A stretch of DNA of 64,000 bases from Glaciecola punicea ACAM 611 (GTDB taxonomy: Bacteria > Pseudomonadota > Gammaproteobacteria > Enterobacterales > Alteromonadaceae), in NCBI RefSeq assembly GCF_000252165.1, contig NZ_BAET01000006.1:1-64000 (forward strand), in the 5' to 3' direction. The notes beneath the pieces were generated by a model. The model made no database searches. It was not told the DNA's origin and saw only the letters and a program-made list of their open reading frames with translations. The stretch's first letter is position 1. Each line of letters begins with the position of its first letter. A program made the translations under genes and the position numbers. Positions 53,465 to 62,407 of this stretch are shown in pieces.

Positions 53465-54634
53465 TCACTGAAGGTTCTGCAGCAGTGTAATATACGGCGC
53501 TATGTTGAGATTTTTTTCTTCACGCCATTTTGCGTTATGCACGCTTTGTAAATATCGTGTGCCCTCATCGCATATGAGCGTCACAATACTACCGCTCTGT
53601 TTTTCCTGCTTCATTTCATGGGCAAGCACAATTGCGGCGTATACGTTCAACCCTGTTGAACCACCAAACTTCTTATTTAGTAAGCTCTCTAACCAAATAG
53701 CGGTAGCGACACTTGCAGAGTCATCTATTTTGAGCATTTTATCTACAATATGTGGGTTAAAAGAGGGTTCGTGGCGAGGCCTGCCAACACCTTCAATGTT
53801 GGTTGATGTGCATTTGAAAACACCTGTTTCGTAAGTGTTTAATGTCGGAGTATCAATACTTGATGTAAATACATCAAAGAAAACCGAACCCTCAGGATCC
53901 GCAACACACAGTTTTGTGTCACCAATTTTAGAAGACATATATCGAATATAGCGCCCAATTGTGGCTGAGGTGCCGCCAGTGCCTGCGCCTACTACCACCC
54001 ATGTTGGCACGTGATGCTCTTCATCTAACATTTGATCAAATAGGCTCTCGGCAATGTTGTTATTACCACGCCAATCGGTAACTCGCTCGGCATATGTGAA
54101 TTGGTCCATATAATGGCCGCTTGTTTGCGTGGCAATGCGCTGAGCTTCATTATAAATATTGGCTGATTCAGTAAAGGTGATTGAACCCCCGTAGTGCTTA
54201 ATGCTGGCCAGTTTTTCGGGTGATGTACCTGTTGGTACTACAGAGATAAACGGTAAACCTAGTAATTGTGCAAAATAAGCTTCGGATATGGCGGTGGAGC
54301 CTGATGATGCTTCTACAATGGTAGAGCCTTCGAAGATATGACCATTGCACAAAGCATATAAAAAAAGAGAACGGGCGAGTCTGTGCTTGAGGCTGCCGGT
54401 TAAGTGAGTTGACTCATCTTTTAAGTAAAAATCGACATCCTCAAATGCACTAAGATTAAATTTTAAGAGATGGGTATCTGCACTTCTTCGATAATCGGCG
54501 GCAATTTTTTGCACGGCGCTACAAATCCATTTGCGCTGCTGTTTATTTCGTATACAACTCTTGTTAGCTATTACGCCTTGCAATATTGCATTCATATCCT
54601 GAATCATGTTTACGTACCGTGCATATATTATCAA
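53465..54634 (-). CDS. PLP-dependent cysteine synthase/desulfhydrase family protein (Cds1-like)
   Basis: 389 residues of fold-type II PLP enzymes. The PLP Lys lies in LTGSLKHRLARSLF, the phosphate loop in GAGTGGTSATIGRY and the Ser site in EASSGSTAIS. The group with FGGSTGLNVYAA and an N-terminal extension (CSAVQKIAADY) resembles L-cysteine desulfhydrase Cds1, which releases H2S. The start at 54634 could be replaced by Met11 or Met14. An MFS gene lies upstream on the same strand. Confidence 0.8.
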   Translation of the reverse strand: MIIYARYVNMIQDMNAILQGVIANKSCIRNKQQRKWICSAVQKIAADYRRSADTHLLKFNLSAFEDVDFYLKDESTHLTGSLKHRLARSLFLYALCNGHIFEGSTIVEASSGSTAISEAYFAQLLGLPFISVVPTGTSPEKLASIKHYGGSITFTESANIYNEAQRIATQTSGHYMDQFTYAERVTDWRGNNNIAESLFDQMLDEEHHVPTWVVVGAGTGGTSATIGRYIRYMSSKIGDTKLCVADPEGSVFFDVFTSSIDTPTLNTYETGVFKCTSTNIEGVGRPRHEPSFNPHIVDKMLKIDDSASVATAIWLESLLNKKFGGSTGLNVYAAIVLAHEMKQEKQSGSIVTLICDEGTRYLQSVHNAKWREEKNLNIAPYITLLQNLQ

Positions 54635-54917
54635 TTAGTAGAATAAACGCTATATTCATTGTATGCAACTTAGTCACTCGCTCTTTTAGTCGGTCATAAC
54701 TATCAAATAGATATTTATTGTATAGCGCATGCGCACGTATTACCGTAACTACCGACGGCTGTGTCCAAGCAGAATTAAGAGAAGATTGCCTATGTTGATG
54801 CGTATTGTTGCTTTTATCGTGTCAACAGCCGGCATTGTTAGCTATGCGAACAGCCCCAATGGTAAAGCGCTTTTGTTTTCTGTATCAGGTGATATCTACA
54901 ACTATAATTTTGCGGGA
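54635..54917. other. Gap between MFS and Cds1-like genes
   Basis: A plus-strand open frame of 73 codons (54729-54950) overlaps the MFS 3' end. It contains a hydrophobic stretch but no ribosome site and I do not accept it as a gene. No hairpin terminator stands out. The minus-strand genes may be cotranscribed. Confidence 0.3.
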
Positions 54918-56465
54918 TTACTTCTCACGCTTTTTCTTTGCCACCGTTAACCAATCAAAGTTAATACCCGAAATAGCGTTAAACCTCGCCACTCTTAGCA
55001 CCAAGGACAGTGCTTTGGGTCTCTGGCGAATACCGGTATCATGCAATTTAGGAATAAAGTAGAAAAATACCAGCAAACGCCCAATGCTAGAGCAGATAAA
55101 CACGATAAATAATGCGCTACTAAGCCAAGTCGATAGGCCGCTCCATTCGTTAAACAAATTGGCGTAAGAGGCAATTACCCCGCCCACCAGCGAGCCAATA
55201 AACACCAGCACGGCAGCAAGCGCAGCTTGGGTGGCCGCGTAGGTGGCGAAGTTGCTTTGGTGAGGACGAATATCATATAAATAATTAGCGCTACTTAGGG
55301 TAAAACCGCTCCACCATAATCCTGAAAATGCTTGAATGAATACAATGTAAATAAAACTGTCACCGAACAACCAGAGCACAGGGATTACGCTGATTGCCCC
55401 GGTGCAAATCATAATGACAAGACGGTTACCGAATTTATCGCTAAATTTCCCCCAATATTTCAAGCTGATAAACTGCGTCACAATTGATGAGATCCCCGCA
55501 AGTACAAATTCTAAATAGGTAAACGCCAAGTGCTCTAACATATACACAGCAAAAAATGGCGCAGAAATAGCCACCATTGCACTCAAACCAGCCACCAAGA
55601 AACTGTATTGTTTAAACACCGGATCTTGCAAAGATTCTTTAAAAGCGACCAAGGTTTGAGTAAACGCAATTTTACCAGCGCTTGCTTGATCATCTACCAT
55701 TTTGGAGAATAACCAAGCTGAATTAAGTCGTCCTATGGCGGCAACTAAAAACAATGATGCAAATCCGAGCCACACTAATGCTACTTTATCCGCTGCAGTT
55801 AATAATGCACCGCCAGCTAAAAATACGCATAGCGATGCAAACATGACAATACGAGTACGTGCGGCAAAAAAAGAACCACGCCTGCTCGCAGGCACAATAC
55901 TGCCCATCCACGCCCGCCATTGTGGCTGTATAAGATTGAGTAAGCCGTGATGCAAAAGGACTAACAAAATAAAAAACCATATACCGTATGTTGGTCTAAG
56001 GAGTGCTAAAACTGCCATTATTATTAATACGATTGACTGTAAAACAGCACCGCAAACGATGATTTTTTTGCGACAAAAATAATTGCTTAACCAAATCGAA
56101 AAAATTTGCATAATCGCACCAAACAATTGAGGTAATCCCGTTAAAATGCCCAATTGTGTCATGCTGGCGTGGAGGTAAATGGCAAACGCATTGAAGAAGT
56201 TATCACTGGTTGCTGTCATAGCGGAGGAAGCTAAGGCCTCTTTTTGAGAGTATTTAAGCGTTTGCCTAAGCGTTGAATTGTCTGCTCTTCGTTTTTCAAC
56301 TCGCGCGTTTGCGGCAGTCTCAGTCCCCTTGTTTCGCTTTGAGTTCTCAAGATCATTTTTTTGCGTCACGTTTGCAGTACTAGCCTTTATATCGCCGAGG
56401 GTTTCTTGCGAACTTCTATTTTTATTATAAGCACTATTAAGCTTGCTTAGACGGCGTTTCGGCAT
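54918..56465 (-). CDS. MFS transporter with charged N-terminal extension
   Basis: 515 residues. About 75 polar, Lys/Asn-rich residues (MPKRRLSKLNSAYNKNRSSQ onward) precede twelve hydrophobic segments. Internal patterns are those of the MFS superfamily (GKFSDKFGNRLVIM as loop 8-9 motif). It belongs to a group related to the VC1-like or Atg22-type sugar/peptide carriers; I cannot give a substrate. The long cytoplasmic tail is unusual. Confidence 0.75.
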   Translation of the reverse strand: MPKRRLSKLNSAYNKNRSSQETLGDIKASTANVTQKNDLENSKRNKGTETAANARVEKRRADNSTLRQTLKYSQKEALASSAMTATSDNFFNAFAIYLHASMTQLGILTGLPQLFGAIMQIFSIWLSNYFCRKKIIVCGAVLQSIVLIIMAVLALLRPTYGIWFFILLVLLHHGLLNLIQPQWRAWMGSIVPASRRGSFFAARTRIVMFASLCVFLAGGALLTAADKVALVWLGFASLFLVAAIGRLNSAWLFSKMVDDQASAGKIAFTQTLVAFKESLQDPVFKQYSFLVAGLSAMVAISAPFFAVYMLEHLAFTYLEFVLAGISSIVTQFISLKYWGKFSDKFGNRLVIMICTGAISVIPVLWLFGDSFIYIVFIQAFSGLWWSGFTLSSANYLYDIRPHQSNFATYAATQAALAAVLVFIGSLVGGVIASYANLFNEWSGLSTWLSSALFIVFICSSIGRLLVFFYFIPKLHDTGIRQRPKALSLVLRVARFNAISGINFDWLTVAKKKREK

Positions 56466-56616
56466 AATCGAATATCGTAAATTATCTGCGTTAAAAAGAG
56501 TGGGGAAAGAAGCTGTTGCTTTACGTGTATACTAACTTGAGTTAAGCAAAATACCCATATTTATATTAGTCGCTTCTACAAGTAGCCAAGTACGATTTTC
56601 GTACACCTTTAAGCGC

Positions 56617-56757
56617 ATGGCTTTAGAGCGTCTAAAAGCGCTTTTGACCAATATATTATTTGACGAAATACAAAAAAGCTTTCTTATTAATTTGGCCAAA
56701 CATAGCGACAATCCGGATATTGCAAAACTGTTAGAGGAAATCCCAGCCACCCCTTAA
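56617..56757 (+). CDS. Small protein, paralogue of the 71-residue protein at 61247
   Basis: 46 residues from ATG 56617 (MALERLKALLTNILFDEIQK to LLEEIPATP). Its second half aligns with the end of the protein at 61247: EIQKSFLINLAKHSDNPDIA against EIERSYLLDFAKLSNNPAIT, then KLLEEIP against KLIEDIP. It lacks the first 25 residues of its paralogue and may be a truncated copy. No clear ribosome site was seen. Confidence 0.4.
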   Translation: MALERLKALLTNILFDEIQKSFLINLAKHSDNPDIAKLLEEIPATP

Positions 56758-57004
56758 CTATCCTTCAAACCAAAGAAAGAGGCCAGCAAGCTAATGGTCC
56801 TTTCTGCTATTTTTACTCTACAGACGCTGCTTTGGGTGCCGGCACGGTTGTCATCAACTGGTCGATATCGCCGCCGAAGCATATGGTAAAGGTAGACGCC
56901 TCCTTGCGACCCAAGCCTTATAGCATTGCAATAAAGCTGATCCAGATCAACATGACTATATCCAGATTCGTTAACATAAGGGCTCATGCGAATAAACAAG
57001 GATT

Positions 57005-57262
57005 ATGAAAATGTCATTAGAAAAACATACACTCGTAAAGGACCTCCCCGAACACCACCATACAATTCGTCATCTTAAAATGAACGATGCCCACTTTGCT
57101 AAATTATTTGACAGCTACCACGAATTGGAAAACGAAGTGCATAAGATAGAACAAGATAACGCACGCGTAGCAGATGACTATCTAGAGTCGCTAAAAAAAC
57201 GCCGCGTTCACCTCAAAGACGAACTTGTTGAGATGATTCATAAAACAGAGAAAGCGCTTTAA
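57005..57262 (+). CDS. DUF465 / YdcH-family small protein
   Basis: 85 residues, highly charged and helical (MSLEKHTLVKDLPEHHHTIR, LFDSYHELENEVHKIEQD, KKRRVHLKDELVEMI), matching the DUF465 pattern. AAGGA precedes; the ATG at 57011 has better spacing to it than 57005. The role is unknown. A lipoprotein gene follows 38 bp on. Confidence 0.75.
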   Translation: MKMSLEKHTLVKDLPEHHHTIRHLKMNDAHFAKLFDSYHELENEVHKIEQDNARVADDYLESLKKRRVHLKDELVEMIHKTEKAL

Positions 57263-57300
57263 TTGTGAACGTTTAACGTACTTACGCTGGAGCGCAAAAG

Positions 57301-57773
57301 ATGATAAAAGTAAACGTGACTTTACCAAAAATTGCGGCGATTACCCTTATAAGCGCCTTATTCATAGCCGGATGCACTAGCCAATTTGCTTCAACCGTAC
57401 GCAAAGTGACCTACCCGCCTGATTTCAAATATACTGAGCAGGATTATTTGCGCTCAAATATGCATCAATTGCCCGTGCAGATGGCAATACTGGATAAGGC
57501 ACTTTTTGAACCGCTCGATCAGACCCTTGGTCAGGTCCAAAACCAGCCTGAACTGCAGCGCGAGCAAGTGCTCACCGCCCTGACTAATATGGGCACTATA
57601 GCCGCACGCTTACAGCTGGGGGGGGGGGAACCGGTGCAAACCATCCATTTATGGATGATTATGTGCAAGATTTTGTAAGTGAAATAAATAAAGCGAGAAC
57701 GGCCGCGTCGCTTCAGCAGCCTCGTTACTATTTTGCAGGAAAAGTTTCAGGCACGAGTTCAGTCAAGAGTTGA
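57301..57773 (+). pseudogene. Lipoprotein gene frameshifted in an 11-G tract (possible phase variant)
   Basis: A lipoprotein signal (ALFIAGCTSQF) is followed by about 80 residues. At eleven consecutive G (57618-57628) the frame leaves its natural continuation and stops at 57678 after 125 residues. One more G (or two fewer) would join the frame reading TGANHPFMDDYVQDFVSEIN, ending at TGA 57771-57773, giving about 157 residues. It could be a sequencing error, a mutation or a phase-variable tract. The protein is otherwise unrecognised. Confidence 0.55.
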
Positions 57774-57864
57774 ATTGCACTTTCATCTTGCAGATCTAGG
57801 CACATAAGCACAGTATATAATATCTATATCTAAACAGAACATTCGCCTATACGGAGTCAACATC

Positions 57865-58305
57865 ATGAGCACATACAAAAAAATATTAGTCGCAATAGAC
57901 ATCAATGCCGACTACGAAGGCATCATTACAAAAGCGCTTTCGATTTGCCAATCTCCAAAAGATCTTACTCTCGTGTATATATCGCTTAGCGCGATTTATA
58001 TTCAACCTTACTTATACGGAGCAGACTACAACGCAATAGATGACGCTGGTCGCTTAGAAAATGCGCGCAACAAACTAGCCGATATTGGTAAAGAGTTTGG
58101 TATAATCGAGCAGCAAGTATGTTTAAAAACAGGCAATGCTGCGGATGAAATAAAAGATATTGCAAACGATATCGAGGCCGACCTAATTGTAATTGGGACC
58201 CACGGCAGAAGCGGTATAAAACTGCTGTTAGGCTCTACTGCAAATGCTGTTTTACATGGCGTAAAACAAGATGTGCTGGCCGTTCGCCTTCACGAGCATA
58301 AATAA
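57865..58305 (+). CDS. Universal stress protein (UspA family)
   Basis: 146 residues. KILVAIDINADYEG at the start and VIGTHGRSGIKLLLGSTANAVLH with the ATP-binding G-2x-G-9x-G(S/T) pattern. A single Usp domain, soluble, cytoplasmic. Its role in stress survival is inferred from the family. GGAG lies upstream. Confidence 0.88.
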   Translation: MSTYKKILVAIDINADYEGIITKALSICQSPKDLTLVYISLSAIYIQPYLYGADYNAIDDAGRLENARNKLADIGKEFGIIEQQVCLKTGNAADEIKDIANDIEADLIVIGTHGRSGIKLLLGSTANAVLHGVKQDVLAVRLHEHK

Positions 58306-58440
58306 ATACCACAGAGAATAATTTCCCGCTCTCAGGTATAAATATGTCATTGTCATTTTACTTCTGCCGGCTGTGGGTTGTGGCACACTGTGCTAATAGC
58401 AGCGACCAAAATTACCCGGCTATTTAACTGAGTCGATGCC

Positions 58441-58515
58441 CCTGGCACAAACCTTGGTGCGCGCACCATTAACCTGATTGATGGCCATATTCAAAGCGAT
58501 ACGCCAAATACCTAG
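58441..58515 (+). pseudogene. C-terminal remnant resembling an ABC transporter ATPase
   Basis: About 24 codons read GARTINLIDGHIQSDTPNT and stop at TAG (58513-58515). The pattern ARTINLIDGHI resembles the end of MacB/LolD-type ATPases (A-R-I-I-x-L-x-D-G). Upstream coding is not open. The evidence is short and weak. Confidence 0.28.
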
Positions 58516-58526
58516 GCGGTTATTTG

Positions 58527-59498
58527 TTATCCACAAAACAGTGTTAAGAGGTCTTGCGTTTCGGCGTCTACACTTTGTTTTTTCATTACGCTCTTAATTG
58601 GGCGTAATGTTGGCTTATTGTTGCACACCCCCGCCATTTTGCCGCTTTCTCCATTTATAATCGCTTTAGTGGCCAAAACGCCTAGCCTTATTCCCAGCAT
58701 TCGGTCTTGCGCAGACGGCTTGCCACCCCTTTGTATATGCCCAAGTTTGGCAATACGTAAATCTATGTGGGCGTTTACTTTGCGAATTTTTGACGAAACT
58801 TGCTCGACGTTTAGCTCGTCCCCTTCACACATTACTACTATAAAAGCGTCTTCACTATTGTAGTGCTTTATTTTGTGCAAAAGATAGTTGATGTCTTCAT
58901 TACTTTCGGGCACTAAAATGGCATCGGCGCCGCAGCTTAGGCCAGAATGTATGCCTATGTAGCCCGAATCACGGCCCATAACTTCAACCAAAAACACGCG
59001 GTTGTGAGACTCAGCAGTATCCCTTATATTATCGATGCATTTTACGGCCGTATTTACCGCTGAATCAAAGCCCAGTGTATAGTCAGTCCCTGCAATGTCA
59101 TTGTCTATTGTGCCAGGGATACCAATAAAGGGAATATTACTTATTTTTGATAGGGCCAACATGCCACGAAACGTGCCATCACCGCCAATAGCAATAATCG
59201 CGTCGAGCTTATTTTGCTCGATAGTGCGCAAGGCTTTATTTTGTCCTTGGGCAGACATGAAGCGTTCGCTTCGCGCGGTTTTTAGAATGGTGCCGCCCTG
59301 GTGCATCAACCTTTGCATTTCATTAGGATCAAGCGGCAATAAATCATTGTCGATAAGACCTTCAAATCCTTTCCTTATGCCGCTAAGCTTTATGCCGTGA
59401 TTGTTTGCGGTTTTTGCAACCGCAAACACCGCCGCGTTCATTCCAGGGGCATCACCACCAGAGGTCAAAATGCCAATGTGCTTAATGTCACTCGCCAT
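58527..59498 (-). CDS. pfkA: 6-phosphofructokinase
   Basis: 323 residues from ATG 59496-59498 (MASDIKHIGIL); the open frame extends upstream to 59531 without family support. GGDAPGMN, the phosphate loop IGGDGTFRG, the catalytic PGTIDNDIAGTD and IQRGGKPSAQDR are all typical of ATP-dependent PfkA. It phosphorylates fructose-6-phosphate in glycolysis. It is divergent from the PrpD-family gene. Confidence 0.93.
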   Translation of the reverse strand: MASDIKHIGILTSGGDAPGMNAAVFAVAKTANNHGIKLSGIRKGFEGLIDNDLLPLDPNEMQRLMHQGGTILKTARSERFMSAQGQNKALRTIEQNKLDAIIAIGGDGTFRGMLALSKISNIPFIGIPGTIDNDIAGTDYTLGFDSAVNTAVKCIDNIRDTAESHNRVFLVEVMGRDSGYIGIHSGLSCGADAILVPESNEDINYLLHKIKHYNSEDAFIVVMCEGDELNVEQVSSKIRKVNAHIDLRIAKLGHIQRGGKPSAQDRMLGIRLGVLATKAIINGESGKMAGVCNNKPTLRPIKSVMKKQSVDAETQDLLTLFCG

Positions 59499-59600
59499 AA
59501 CTACTAACCTATTACGAAAGCTTGACTCCATAAGTCAGCATATCATGAGCAATTGTATTTAGTGTAGAGCGTATAGGTAAATCAATACAAGAATTATTGC

Positions 59601-59684
59601 TATGCTTGACCTCGCACAGGTATTTACCTTGCGAATAAGTGTTATGGTTGACCTACGACAGGTATTTAACTCACGAAAAGGAAT
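59601..59684. repeat. 42-bp tandem imperfect repeat in front of the PrpD-family gene
   Basis: TATGCTTGACCTCGCACAGG (from 59601) recurs as TATGGTTGACCTACGACAGG (from 59643), and the following TATTTACC...GCGAATAAG recurs as TATTTAAC...ACGAAAAGG. The second copy ends at the ribosome site of the gene starting 59690. It is a duplicated leader/promoter segment. Confidence 0.6.
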
Positions 59685-59689
59685 ACACT

Positions 59690-61177
59690 ATGAGCACTAA
59701 TGTAGACATCAGTAATCGCCCCGATTATGACCAAGTCATTCAAGATATTGCCAATTATGTATTAACGTATGACACCTTCAGCGATGAAGCGATGGACACG
59801 GCTCGTAACTGTTTAATGGATACCCTAGGCTGTGGACTGCTAGCGCTGCGCTTCCCACAATGCACTAAGCTTCTTGGACCCATTGTACCTGGTACAATTG
59901 TACCAAACGGGGCCAGAGTGCCTGGCACTTCCTTGGTGCTAGATCCCATAAAAGCTGCCTGGGACATTGGCTGTATTATACGCTGGTTAGACTACAACGA
60001 TACTTGGCTGGCGGCTGAATGGGGGCATCCATCAGATAATTTAGGCGCTATATTAGCCGTAGCAGATCACTTGTCTCAAGTCAGATTATCCAAAAACGAG
60101 CAGCCTCTGCTTATGCGAGAAGTGCTTGAAGCAATGGTTATAGCGCATGAAATTCAAGGCGTTATCGCGCTTGAAAACGCGTTTAATCGCGTGGGTTTAT
60201 GCCATGTTTTATTGGTCAGAGTTGCCTCAGCGGCGGTGGTTACTAAAATGATGGGCGGCAGCAAAGAGCAGATTATGGCAGCGGTATCTCAAGCGTGGGT
60301 AGACGGCAGCGCCCTGCGCACTTATCGGCATGCCCCAAATGCAGGTTCACGCAAGTCATGGGCGGCTGGAGATGCTACTGCAAGAGCTGTTAGCTTGGCC
60401 AGTATGTCAATGCGCGGCGAAATGGGCATACCAAGCGTGTTAACCGCCCCGGTGTGGGGCTTTTACGATGTCTTGTTTTCAAAAACAAACAAAGACCAAA
60501 AGATAAAGGCAGATGATCAACGCCAGTTTACTTGTTCGCAAGGATACGGCTCTTATGTGATGGAAAACATCTTGTTTAAGATTTCATTTCCTGCTGAATT
60601 TCACGCACAAACAGCCGCAGAAGCGTCGGTTATTTTGCATAATGAGGTAAAGGGTCGTCTAGCAGATATTGATAAAATTGTGGTGCGTACGCATGAGTCC
60701 GCCATTCGCATTATTTCAAAGACGGGAACGTTAGCTAATCCTGCTGATCGCGACCATTGCCTGCAATATATGATTGCCGTGCCCTTAGCATTTGGAGATT
60801 TAATCGCCGAGCACTATGAAGACGCATTTCATGAGGCACATCCAATCATAGATGAGCTGCGCAGCAAAATGGAGATTATAGAAGATAAACGCTTTACTTT
60901 AGAATATTTAGAAGCCGATAAGCGTGCTATTGCCAATGCTATTCAAGTAAGCTTTAAAGATGGCAGTAGCACTCAAGAAATAGTAGTAGAATATCCAGTG
61001 GGTCATCGGCGGCGCCGTGAAGAAGGAATTCCGCTTTTGGAACAAAAATTCAAATCTAACTTAGCATCGCGTTTTCCAAGCCAGCAGTGCAACACCATAT
61101 TCACTTTGTGTAAGGATAAGAGCAAATTAGAAAACACGCCAGTAGACAGCTTTATGGACATGTTTATTATTGCTTAA
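59690..61177 (+). CDS. prpD: MmgE/PrpD-family protein (2-methylcitrate dehydratase type)
   Basis: 495 residues from ATG 59690, with AAAAGGA 7 bp upstream. The frame is open further back but the family starts near [34 protein letters not shown] is the strongly conserved PrpD signature with the catalytic Asp/His region. PrpD dehydrates 2-methylcitrate in propionate breakdown. No prpB, prpC or acnD is beside it, so function rests on similarity alone. Confidence 0.85.
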   Translation: MSTNVDISNRPDYDQVIQDIANYVLTYDTFSDEAMDTARNCLMDTLGCGLLALRFPQCTKLLGPIVPGTIVPNGARVPGTSLVLDPIKAAWDIGCIIRWLDYNDTWLAAEWGHPSDNLGAILAVADHLSQVRLSKNEQPLLMREVLEAMVIAHEIQGVIALENAFNRVGLCHVLLVRVASAAVVTKMMGGSKEQIMAAVSQAWVDGSALRTYRHAPNAGSRKSWAAGDATARAVSLASMSMRGEMGIPSVLTAPVWGFYDVLFSKTNKDQKIKADDQRQFTCSQGYGSYVMENILFKISFPAEFHAQTAAEASVILHNEVKGRLADIDKIVVRTHESAIRIISKTGTLANPADRDHCLQYMIAVPLAFGDLIAEHYEDAFHEAHPIIDELRSKMEIIEDKRFTLEYLEADKRAIANAIQVSFKDGSSTQEIVVEYPVGHRRRREEGIPLLEQKFKSNLASRFPSQQCNTIFTLCKDKSKLENTPVDSFMDMFIIA

Positions 61178-61246
61178 ATGGATTTAATGAACGTAATGAC
61201 TTCATTTACCGCTAAACACTTAATTTATAACAATGGAGCTTAACTA

Positions 61247-61462
61247 ATGACATCGAACAAAAATACTGAACCCAAGCACGGTATAGCCAACTTTGCAGCC
61301 TTAGAAACTGCCATAGCGAATGGTGAAGAGCAATCGGTAAAAGAATTATTAGGAAACGAAGCAATGCCAGAGATTGAAAGAAGTTATCTTTTAGACTTTG
61401 CCAAGCTCAGCAACAACCCTGCGATCACAAAGCTAATTGAAGATATTCCAGAGAAAGAGTAG
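61247..61462 (+). CDS. Small unknown protein
   Basis: 71 residues, mainly helical and acidic (GIANFAALETAIANGEEQSV, then KELLGNEAMPEIERSYLLDF, ending IEDIPEKE). It follows the PrpD gene by 69 bp, with GGAG before the ATG, and a terminator follows. Its C-terminal half aligns with the 46-residue product at 56617. I do not recognise the family. Confidence 0.6.
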   Translation: MTSNKNTEPKHGIANFAALETAIANGEEQSVKELLGNEAMPEIERSYLLDFAKLSNNPAITKLIEDIPEKE

Positions 61463-61472
61463 GCGCTAATAA

Positions 61473-61508
61473 AAAGGGGCTAATTAGACCTGCCCCCTTT
61501 ACTTTTTT
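61473..61508 (+). terminator. Rho-independent terminator after the small gene
   Basis: AAAGGGG (61473-61479) pairs with CCCCTTT (61494-61500), followed by ACTTTTTT. Confidence 0.75.
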
Positions 61509-61593
61509 CTTGATTTTTATAGTATCAGATTTTAGTCTTATTCCATAAATAAGCTATTGATTTACATGGAAATGGCAGCTTATTAAAGCTTAC

Positions 61594-62355
61594 TCAGTTA
61601 AGCGTTCGCAGCGACAGACTAATCGGAAAATGGTCGGAAGAATGAATGTTAGTATGCACGTGAGCGTCTATTACCTCTATGCCGCGACAGTAAACATGGT
61701 CAAGATGTTGCAGCATATGACTTAACTTAGGCTTGCGGCACAACTTTACTTCTTCTAACAAAAAAGACGCAGCGAGATGGTTAAAATATTCTAACCTTCT
61801 TCCATTCCATGTATTGAAGTCACCCGCCAACAATATAGGTCCAGTATGCTGGCACAAGGCCTGAAAAACTTGTTTAAGATGCGCTTTGTACTTTTCAAAT
61901 GAAACAAAGTTAATCATATGCGAGTTAACCACTAGCAGAGATTGCACAGGCGATATTGGGTATTGTGTTGCCAGCAGCATTTTTTTTGTTTGCGTTAAGG
62001 GCTCACCGTGCGCCGATACTGAAAAGTGATGATTATTTGCGGCAACAATAGCACCCGTTTTAACACCCGTCACAATGTTGGTTTTTATGTTTCTAAAACT
62101 GCGCGCCATAATCCACTGGTGCCGTTGGGATTCATTGAAGTGTAAGTCAAAAGGTGAGTTTAAAACGGCTTCTTGCAGCAGGATTAGGTTTTTATTGCGC
62201 ACTAGACTAACAAAGTCTTCCTGCCAGCCTTTCTTTTTGCACTTAAACACGTTCCACAGTAACACGTTTATATTAGGACCCATTATCCGCTTAGAAGCAC
62301 TGCCCATAATTTTCAGAGACTCAACTTTACTGTAACGACTTTTCAGAATGAGCAT
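61594..62355 (-). CDS. Endonuclease/exonuclease/phosphatase (EEP) family protein
   Basis: 253 residues, without the membrane anchor of its paralogue at 46220. NVLLWNVFKCK, ILLQEAVL, VVNSHMINF, ILLAGDFNTW, LDHVYCRG and SDHFPISL are the EEP motifs in order. It may start at MLILKSRY (62355) or an internal Met. It is next to cardiolipin synthase on the same strand. The substrate is unknown. Confidence 0.8.
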   Translation of the reverse strand: MLILKSRYSKVESLKIMGSASKRIMGPNINVLLWNVFKCKKKGWQEDFVSLVRNKNLILLQEAVLNSPFDLHFNESQRHQWIMARSFRNIKTNIVTGVKTGAIVAANNHHFSVSAHGEPLTQTKKMLLATQYPISPVQSLLVVNSHMINFVSFEKYKAHLKQVFQALCQHTGPILLAGDFNTWNGRRLEYFNHLAASFLLEEVKLCRKPKLSHMLQHLDHVYCRGIEVIDAHVHTNIHSSDHFPISLSLRTLN

Positions 62356-62407
62356 TTGGGCCTATAAATAGCGCTGCACTTTGATCATATAATGCATACG
62401 CACGGAG

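Noticed and set aside
54729-54950. Plus-strand 73-codon frame with a hydrophobic segment
   Set aside because: No ribosome site, overlaps the MFS gene 3' end, no homology recognised.
56754-56999. Minus-strand 81-codon frame before the DUF465 gene
   Set aside because: No start signal or family resemblance; kept only as a weak possibility.
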